Shown here piece by piece: positions 37,185-42,315 of a DNA stretch of 42,315 bases. The DNA is from Prochlorococcus sp. AG-402-P18 (lineage in GTDB: Bacteria > Cyanobacteriota > Cyanobacteriia > PCC-6307 > Cyanobiaceae), in NCBI GenBank assembly GCA_003216275.1, contig QCJC01000013.1, forward strand, positions 1-42,315. The letters run 5' to 3'. Each line of letters begins with the position of its first letter. The first letter of the stretch is position 1. A model generated the notes under the pieces. The model saw only the letters and a list, made by a program, of their open reading frames with translations, was not told the DNA's origin and searched no databases. Made by a program: the position numbers and the translations under genes.

Positions 37185-38741
37185 TCAATGCAAAAAGTGT
37201 CTTTTACCCGTAAGAACCATTTTGATACCTAATTCATTGCAGGCATCAATAGAATCTTGATCTCTTATACTTCCACCGGGTTGGATAATAGAACTAATAC
37301 CATAATCTGCTGCTAGCCTAACGGTGTCATCAAATGGGAAGAAACCATCACTAGCCAGTACAGCTCCATTCGATTTGTTTCCTGCAGCATCTAATGCAAG
37401 TTTTGCTGAACCTATCCTGTTCATTTGACCAGCTCCAATTCCTAAGCTTTGTCCATTAGATGCTACAGCTATTGCATTTGAATGTATATGTTTTACAACT
37501 TTCCAAGCAAAAGATAAGTCATTTGTTTCTCTTTCTGATGGGATTAGTTTTGTAACATTTTTCCATTCTTTTTTATCTGCATTTGGCTCATCTAAATCTT
37601 GTATTAATAAGCCTCCAAGTATGCTTCTAATATTATTTTTATCTGCTTTTTGAATAGCTTCAGCTTTTAACTCTAAAAGTCTTAGATTTTTCTTTTTTGA
37701 AAGAATCTCTTTGGCATTATTATCAAAAAATGGAGCAACAACGCATTCAATAAATATATTTTCAAGTTCTTTTGCAGTAGCTTCATCAACTGTGCAGTTT
37801 ATAGCAATAATGCCTCCAAAAGCACTCACTCTATCTGCATCTAATGCTCTTTTAAGAGCTGAATCTGGTGCATTGCCAATGGCTACTCCGCAGGGATTTG
37901 TGTGCTTAATTACAACTGCAGCTTTTTGATATGAATCGTTGTTAATACTATTTTCATATCCAAATTCACGAAGAGTGGATAATGCGGCATCCAAATCAAG
38001 AAGATTATTGGTACTCAATTCTTTTCCTTGTATTTGACTGGCACCACTCCATCCTTTTTGGGGTTCTCCATACCAAGAAGCCTTTTGATGTGGGTTCTCT
38101 CCATATCTAAGCTCTTGTTTTAATGGTAAGGCTTGTATCCAAGAAGCTTTTTTAGAAGGGATTTCATTTGAAAACCAATTACTTATTGTTAGGTCGTAAA
38201 CGGCGGTATGCTCAAAAGCTTTTTGTGCATAGCTTTTGCGAAATTCACTAGTAACTTGGTTTGATTTATAAGCATCAACTAAGTCCAAGTATTGATTTGG
38301 GTTGGTAACAACAAGAACATCTTGATGGTTTTTTGCCGCAGCTCTGATCATTGCTGGCCCACCTATATCAATATTCTCGATAGCCTCCTCCCAGGAAACA
38401 TTTTCTTTTGAAATCGTTTTTTGAAATGGATATAAGTTAACAACCACCAAATCGATTGCAGTGATCTTTTGTCTATCTAAATCATCTAAATGAGATGGGT
38501 CATTTCGTCTCGCCAATATTCCCCCATGAATTTTTGGATGAAGCGTTTTCACTCTTCCACCAAGAATCTCTGAAAATCCTGTGTAGTCTGATACCCGGGT
38601 TACAGGAAGGTTCGCATTTTCTATTAATTTGGCAGTGCCTCCACTTGAAAGAAGATTGAAGTCAAAATCATTAATTAATGCCTGAGCTAAAGGTATTAGG
38701 CCAGTTTTGTCTGAGACACTAAGAAGAGCTATTGGTGACAT
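37185..38741 (-). CDS. purH: Bifunctional AICAR formyltransferase / IMP cyclohydrolase
   Basis: PurH catalyses the last two steps of IMP synthesis. The N-terminal cyclohydrolase domain (MGS-like fold) begins [18 protein letters not shown] and contains [17 protein letters not shown]. The C-terminal transformylase shows [46 protein letters not shown] and [18 protein letters not shown]. It has 518 residues, of normal length, and starts at ATG 38741. It is divergent from the hydrolase gene across 61 bases. Confidence 0.97.
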   Translation of the reverse strand: MSPIALLSVSDKTGLIPLAQALINDFDFNLLSSGGTAKLIENANLPVTRVSDYTGFSEILGGRVKTLHPKIHGGILARRNDPSHLDDLDRQKITAIDLVVVNLYPFQKTISKENVSWEEAIENIDIGGPAMIRAAAKNHQDVLVVTNPNQYLDLVDAYKSNQVTSEFRKSYAQKAFEHTAVYDLTISNWFSNEIPSKKASWIQALPLKQELRYGENPHQKASWYGEPQKGWSGASQIQGKELSTNNLLDLDAALSTLREFGYENSINNDSYQKAAVVIKHTNPCGVAIGNAPDSALKRALDADRVSAFGGIIAINCTVDEATAKELENIFIECVVAPFFDNNAKEILSKKKNLRLLELKAEAIQKADKNNIRSILGGLLIQDLDEPNADKKEWKNVTKLIPSERETNDLSFAWKVVKHIHSNAIAVASNGQSLGIGAGQMNRIGSAKLALDAAGNKSNGAVLASDGFFPFDDTVRLAADYGISSIIQPGGSIRDQDSIDACNELGIKMVLTGKRHFLH

Positions 38742-38802
38742 CTTTATTGTTTGAAATCGTTTTCTCCAGATAACCTACGCATCAAAGAGTCATATTGCAT
38801 TT

Positions 38803-39411
38803 ATGAAGACTGAACTGATCACCTTAAATTCTGAATCCGCAACAAATAGATTGGTTTTACTTCACGGATGGGGTGCTGATGCTGAGGATCTAATTCCTGT
38901 TGGTAGATTATTAACTGAAGATTTTGATATTAATTTTGAAGTAGTTTCTTTATCTGCACCTCAGTATCACCCTGATGGAGTAGGAAGACAATGGTATCCA
39001 TTGTATCCACATAGATGGGAAGAGGTACCGAAAGCAGTCTTAGAACTTGAAAAGCGTTTAAGAAATCTTTGCTCTAGCCAAATACCTTTAAATAAAACAT
39101 TACTAGTAGGCTTCTCTCAGGGAGGAGCAATGGCTTTAGAGCTTGCAAAAAGCCTTGAATTTGAGGGAGTTTTCGCTCTTAGCTCTTACCCACATCCAGA
39201 TTGGGAACCATCTAAGGAGATGCCCCCCATTTTTCTTTGCCATGGAATTATGGATCAAGTAGTACCTAAAGCTGCTTCACAAAAAAGCTTTGATATTTTG
39301 CTAAAAAATGGAATGCAATCTGAACTATATTTTTTCGAAGGAGGTCATGAAATTAATAATGATCTAATTGATCATTGTCGCGGAATAATTAAAAAAAGAT
39401 TTCTAAATTAA
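38803..39411 (+). CDS. Phospholipase/carboxylesterase-type alpha/beta hydrolase
   Basis: A 202-residue serine hydrolase of the YpfH / acyl-protein-thioesterase family. The catalytic triad can be read directly: Ser105 in LLVGFSQGGAM, Asp151 in HGIMDQVVP, and His182 in EGGHEI. The oxyanion segment LHGWGADAEDL is at 20-30. No signal peptide is seen, so it should be cytoplasmic. The natural substrate is unknown. ATG 38803. Its stop overlaps that of the convergent DUF3155 gene by four bases. Confidence 0.87.
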   Translation: MKTELITLNSESATNRLVLLHGWGADAEDLIPVGRLLTEDFDINFEVVSLSAPQYHPDGVGRQWYPLYPHRWEEVPKAVLELEKRLRNLCSSQIPLNKTLLVGFSQGGAMALELAKSLEFEGVFALSSYPHPDWEPSKEMPPIFLCHGIMDQVVPKAASQKSFDILLKNGMQSELYFFEGGHEINNDLIDHCRGIIKKRFLN

Positions 39412-39776
39412 ACAAAAGCGTATTCGTACTCTTCTATTTCTTCCCAGTCATCAGCAGTAAGCTCTAAACCTGCAAAAATTTTATCTTCACCAAGAAATTC
39501 AACAATTACTCTTAGAGAAGGGAAAAGAAAATGATTTTCCTCGGCATATTGAGCACTGAATAGACCTTTTTCTCCCCAGAAGAAACGATCCGTGGTGTGT
39601 TCATTACGACGAACATTGAGTATGGCAGGAGCATTTAAGCCTTCCTCAGCAATGAAGCGTCTTGCTGCTGTAACTGGCTTGTGCTGACCTGTGCCTAAAT
39701 GAAAGATAGGGACATGAGCCATGACACGTTGCCCTGCGAGCCTGCGCCTGCTAATTCTTTTACGCTTCTTAGACAT
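39408..39776 (-). CDS. DUF3155-family protein
   Basis: A 122-residue soluble cyanobacterial protein without assigned function. The N-terminus is strongly basic (MSKKRKRISRRRLAGQRV), like a nucleic-acid-binding tail. A central part with QHKPVTAARRFIAEEGLNAP and FFWGEKGLFSAQYAEENHFLFPSL is followed by an acidic C-terminus (ADDWEEIEEYEYAFV). The charge split between the two ends is striking. ATG 39776. Base composition in the N-terminal codons is more GC-rich than in the neighbours. Confidence 0.78.
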   Translation of the reverse strand: MSKKRKRISRRRLAGQRVMAHVPIFHLGTGQHKPVTAARRFIAEEGLNAPAILNVRRNEHTTDRFFWGEKGLFSAQYAEENHFLFPSLRVIVEFLGEDKIFAGLELTADDWEEIEEYEYAFV

Positions 39777-40092
39777 GAAAAAAACTACCTAACTAGGGAG
39801 GAGTGAGAGGTTTTACTTTTGTATTAGCTCTTGCTAAAGCGAGAGTTTTTAAACGAAGAAAATTAGAGCTAAAACTGAAGTGGAGAGTTTCTCTCAAAAA
39901 CCAAAAAATCGACTACGAAGGGTACCCATCAATTTCTTCTGTAGTCTGAAAGTGACTCAAAGTGCTCACTTTTGATTCAGTTTTGAGATAACCTCCTAAG
40001 TAGTTGTCTAAATTCTTTATCCACATCTTAATACTTTTTTCAAATTTTTCAAGTTTTTGAATACTTCGTTTTTTCTTGTCTAATATTCCATA
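39777..40092. other. Intergenic region with hairpins before the histidine kinase gene
   Basis: This 316-base gap separates the DUF3155 gene (leftward) from the sensor kinase (rightward). It contains a 48-codon ORF (39803-39949) and three plus-strand hairpins. The first is 39826-39847 followed by T5. The second is 39911-39920 with 39936-39946 (10 bp, one bulged T). The third is 39953-39979 (11 bp, one mismatch, one bulge) followed by GTTTTG. The remaining 100 bases before the kinase are pyrimidine-rich and otherwise featureless. Confidence 0.6.
39803..39949 (+). CDS. Candidate small basic protein, 48 residues
   Basis: An open frame from GTG to TGA encoding a lysine/arginine-rich peptide: MRGFTFVLALAKARVFKRRK, then LELKLKWRVSLKNQKIDYEG, then YPSISSVV. 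The N-terminal part could form an amphipathic basic helix. In favour: 48 codons without a stop in AT-rich DNA, codon choice like the neighbours, and a strong hairpin four bases after the stop. Against: GTG start with a GGAG only two bases ahead (too close for a normal ribosome site), and no family I recognise. Confidence 0.3.
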   Translation: MRGFTFVLALAKARVFKRRKLELKLKWRVSLKNQKIDYEGYPSISSVV

Positions 40093-41214
40093 ATGAGTTT
40101 GATGAAGTATTCAGAGCGCTTCTTGAATTTTGTTCAACAACAGTTGATGAGCTTTCAAGCTGATCAGGAAGTTGAGCATGTTGTTATTTATGTAGCAAGA
40201 TCTGGAGATAGTGGCTCTCCCACTTTAGAGGTGGTTGGACAGTGGCCTAAGTCAGAGAAAGTATTACAGCCAGTAGAAACTGACACTGCTCTTCGTACTC
40301 CATCTTCTAACCGAAGATGGTACCCACTTCAAGAGGGATCCATACTATTAGGGGTGATTCGCGCTGAAAGAATCCCTTCTGAAGATGAATGGCCAGAGTC
40401 TTTAGATCAAAAATTACAATCAGCCTCAATTGCTGTAGCAAACTCTTTAGCATCTGAGCTTGAGAGAAAAAGGTTGTCAGATCAACTACATGATCAAAAG
40501 GAACAGATATCTTTAATGGTTCATCAGTTAAGAAATCCATTGACTGCATTAGGAACCTATGCAAAACTTCTCTTAAGGAAAATCGGGCCTGAAAGTGAGC
40601 ATGAAGATCTTGTAAAAGGTCTAATGACTGAACAGGCACAAGTTAATAAATATTTGTCCGCTCTTGATCAATTAAGTCAAGTAAAATTGCCACTAGCTGA
40701 TGATGGATCAAACAGATTACTTTTGCCTCCCCTTTTGCCTGCTGATGCTGCAATTAGTTTAAAAACTTTAATTGAACCCTTGATTGAGAGAGCTAAAGCA
40801 AGAGCTAATTTACAAGGAAGAAAATGGTTTAGTCCTTTAGAATGGCCAGCTTGGATGGAATCAAGATCAATTTCAGAAGGTGTTATTGCTGAAATAGTGG
40901 CAAATCTTTTGGAAAATGCATTCCGTTACAGCCCACCTCAAGCTTCCATAGGGATAGAAGTAACAGAAGGGGGAATATGCATTTGGGATGAAGGCATACC
41001 AATAAATGAAGAAGAAAGAGAAAAGATTTTTGAGAAAGGTTTTAGAGGTAAAAGTGGTTCGAAAATGTCTGGCAGTGGAATAGGTCTAGCTCTTGCAAGA
41101 GATTTGGCTAGACAGGTGGGTGGAGATCTGAAATTAGTTGTTAACCCAAGCCAATTTAAAAAATCACTGCCTGAGTTGGGCAATGCTTTCGTTTTTAATT
41201 TGGAACCAAAATGA
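40093..41214 (+). CDS. Sensor histidine kinase (GAF-like input, Hik2/CSK-like candidate)
   Basis: A 373-residue kinase without membrane segments. Residues 1-120 form a GAF-like input domain (VEHVVIYVARSG, LLGVIRAER). A coiled linker follows, then the H-box with the phospho-accepting His144 in LMVHQLRNPLTALGTYAK. The ATPase domain has the N box EIVANLLENAFRYSP, G1 ICIWDEGIP and G2 GSGIGLALARDLA. A soluble GAF-like input and an HQLRNPLTAL H-box resemble the cyanobacterial Hik2 / plastid CSK redox sensor, but this assignment is tentative. No response-regulator gene is adjacent, so it is an orphan kinase. Its end overlaps convergent cobS by 20 bases. Confidence 0.88.
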   Translation: MSLMKYSERFLNFVQQQLMSFQADQEVEHVVIYVARSGDSGSPTLEVVGQWPKSEKVLQPVETDTALRTPSSNRRWYPLQEGSILLGVIRAERIPSEDEWPESLDQKLQSASIAVANSLASELERKRLSDQLHDQKEQISLMVHQLRNPLTALGTYAKLLLRKIGPESEHEDLVKGLMTEQAQVNKYLSALDQLSQVKLPLADDGSNRLLLPPLLPADAAISLKTLIEPLIERAKARANLQGRKWFSPLEWPAWMESRSISEGVIAEIVANLLENAFRYSPPQASIGIEVTEGGICIWDEGIPINEEEREKIFEKGFRGKSGSKMSGSGIGLALARDLARQVGGDLKLVVNPSQFKKSLPELGNAFVFNLEPK

Positions 41215-41917
41215 TACTTAATAATAATAAATTAATTGTTTCAGTTATCACTAAGCCAGCCCCATAACTATCCCCACAATGTCCTCCTAAGGTTTTATTG
41301 ATAAAATAAGGGATTAATATCGAAGTCATTAAACCTGATAAAATACAAAATATCATTAATAAAGTGTTAGCTATATTTAAGTTAATTGAACATAGAAAAA
41401 AAAAGATTCCAAAACAAATAATTATCAATGATGGTTTAATTTCATTAGTTATTCCTTCCCAATGTTTGTGATGAATTGAACTTGATTCTTTTTTGAAAAT
41501 GTATTCATAATTCTCAATAGCAAAAATTTGGGAAATTCTTCCCCAAAAGGCAGCTAAAGGAAAGGCAAAAGGTGCATAAAATCCAAGTTTGATTATTGCT
41601 GCTATTTGGAGCATCAAAATGATTAGTAAACTTTGTACACCGAATGCTCCAACTCTGCTGTCTTTCATTGCCTCCATTCGCCTTGAGGCTCCTGCACCAA
41701 TTCCATCTGCTGTATCCATTAAACCGTCAATATGCAGTCCACCAGTTATAAGAATGCTGATTGCAATAGTTATCAAAGCAATAGAAATATTTGGCCAATT
41801 TAAGTACCTCAAAAAAAGCCAAGAGAGTGATTGTACAAAACCAATGAAAATTCCTATTAGAGGAGCAAAACGAGCAATCCTTTTAAATCTAGGTTTTATT
41901 AATGGCCATTGAGGCAA
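41195..41917 (-). CDS. cobS: Adenosylcobinamide-GDP ribazoletransferase (cobalamin synthase)
   Basis: This integral membrane enzyme joins the nucleotide loop to the corrin ring in the last stages of cobamide synthesis (pseudocobalamin in marine cyanobacteria). The metal-binding GGLHIDGLMDTADGIGAG block and KDSRVGAFGV are clear, with five or six further hydrophobic helices. The coordinates use the first canonical start, TTG 41917. Upstream codons in the same frame encode NWLSDLSGAWVFYTILPQW, which fits the conserved CobS N-terminus. The frame is open to a TAA at 41996-41998 with no ATG, GTG or TTG. CTG 41974 or ATT 41977 are the likely true starts, giving about 20 more residues. Confidence 0.92.
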   Translation of the reverse strand: MPQWPLIKPRFKRIARFAPLIGIFIGFVQSLSWLFLRYLNWPNISIALITIAISILITGGLHIDGLMDTADGIGAGASRRMEAMKDSRVGAFGVQSLLIILMLQIAAIIKLGFYAPFAFPLAAFWGRISQIFAIENYEYIFKKESSSIHHKHWEGITNEIKPSLIIICFGIFFFLCSINLNIANTLLMIFCILSGLMTSILIPYFINKTLGGHCGDSYGAGLVITETINLLLLSIILVPN

Positions 41918-42050
41918 AATTGTGTAAAAGACCCATGCACCTGAAAGGTCACTAAGCCAGTTTTTAAAAATCAGAATTACAACCTCAACTGTTTCTTAGT
42001 TTTCAAATTAGTTATATAACTAATTTAAGGTATTGAATTTTTAGGAATAA

Positions 42051-42315
42051 TTGAAAAAGACCTTCTTTGATTTTCAAATAAAAAGTAGGTGCAAATCTAC
42101 ATTAGCTCGTGTTTGTTCTCTTAAAACGCCAAATGGAATAGTTGATACTCCGAGATTTATGCCTGTAGGGACTTTAGGAACAGTAAAGGGAGTTTCATCT
42201 AAACAACTTGAGTCAACAGGAGCTCAAATGATTCTTGCCAATACTTTCCATCTGCATCTTCAACCAGGAGAGAAAATTGTTCAGGATGCAGGCGGTCTAC
42301 ATCAATTTATGCGTT
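42051..42315 (+). CDS. tgt: Queuine tRNA-ribosyltransferase, 5' part
   Basis: This is the first 88 codons of tRNA-guanine transglycosylase, cut by the window end. The enzyme exchanges guanine for preQ1 at tRNA position 34. Recognisable parts are [37 protein letters not shown] and DAGGLHQFM, all typical of the N-terminal third. The start is TTG 42051 ([11 protein letters not shown]), because a TAA lies immediately before it in frame. It is divergent from cobS across a gap of some 50-130 bases, depending on the cobS start. Confidence 0.93.
   Translation, partial: MKKTFFDFQIKSRCKSTLARVCSLKTPNGIVDTPRFMPVGTLGTVKGVSSKQLESTGAQMILANTFHLHLQPGEKIVQDAGGLHQFMR

Noticed and set aside
1-42315. CRISPR arrays, insertion sequences, toxin-antitoxin or defence cassettes
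   Set aside because: No regularly spaced direct repeats, terminal inverted repeats with transposase, or recognisable defence genes were seen. The window is core chromosome.

Overview
The window looks like a chromosomal segment of Prochlorococcus, the marine picocyanobacterium. The DNA is AT-rich and the genes are tightly packed. It carries the photosystem II genes psbO, psbH and psbI, the cyanobacterial nitrogen regulator ntcA, a high-similarity Prochlorococcus-type amt1, crtR, and many cyanobacteria-specific families (Ycf20, DUF3084, DUF3146, DUF3155, DUF3177, DUF3181, DUF3769). TTG and GTG starts are common. The low-GC composition fits a low-light clade such as the NATL or SS120 type, but the strain cannot be fixed from sequence reading alone.

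Layout. 1-5.9 kb: aroC, then on the minus strand an Eda-like aldolase, ftsH, sat and psbO, with a very strong terminator between psbO and sat. 6-11.3 kb: coaBC, a Ycf20-family protein, an mpg-pyrB pair overlapping by ATGA, gatC, crtR and tRNA-Leu(UAG). 11.4-17.2 kb: a small membrane protein, ileS, a DUF3177 protein, trmB and a TxlA-like thioredoxin. 17.2-19 kb: a minus-strand cobO-dcd-thyX operon for nucleotide and cobamide metabolism. 19.3-21.5 kb: ntcA followed by a translationally coupled DUF3084 / RNase H-fold pair. 21.5-23.4 kb: DUF3146, pth, tatA and psbH on the minus strand, and psbI on the plus strand. 23.4-30.3 kb: an LptD-like outer-membrane protein, a glyA-cinA-leuC-leuD operon and tRNA-Arg(ACG). 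30.4-33.5 kb: two small conserved proteins, murJ and sfsA. 33.5-37.1 kb: amt1 with a structured, probably NtcA-controlled leader, ispH and a DoxX-like protein. 37.2-42.3 kb: purH, a serine hydrolase, DUF3155, a sensor histidine kinase, cobS and the first 265 bases of tgt.

Most of the segment is housekeeping. I see no insertion sequences, prophage, CRISPR array, integrase or defence system, and no sign of a recent island next to either tRNA. The observations most worth a second look are small-scale. Two genes (mpg and cobS) have family-conserved N-terminal codons upstream of their first canonical start. The cobO-type adenosyltransferase has lost its P-loop. The start of amt1 has a run of perfect inverted repeats. 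The gap before the histidine kinase holds an uncatalogued 48-codon ORF with strong hairpins. psbN is missing from its usual place beside psbH.
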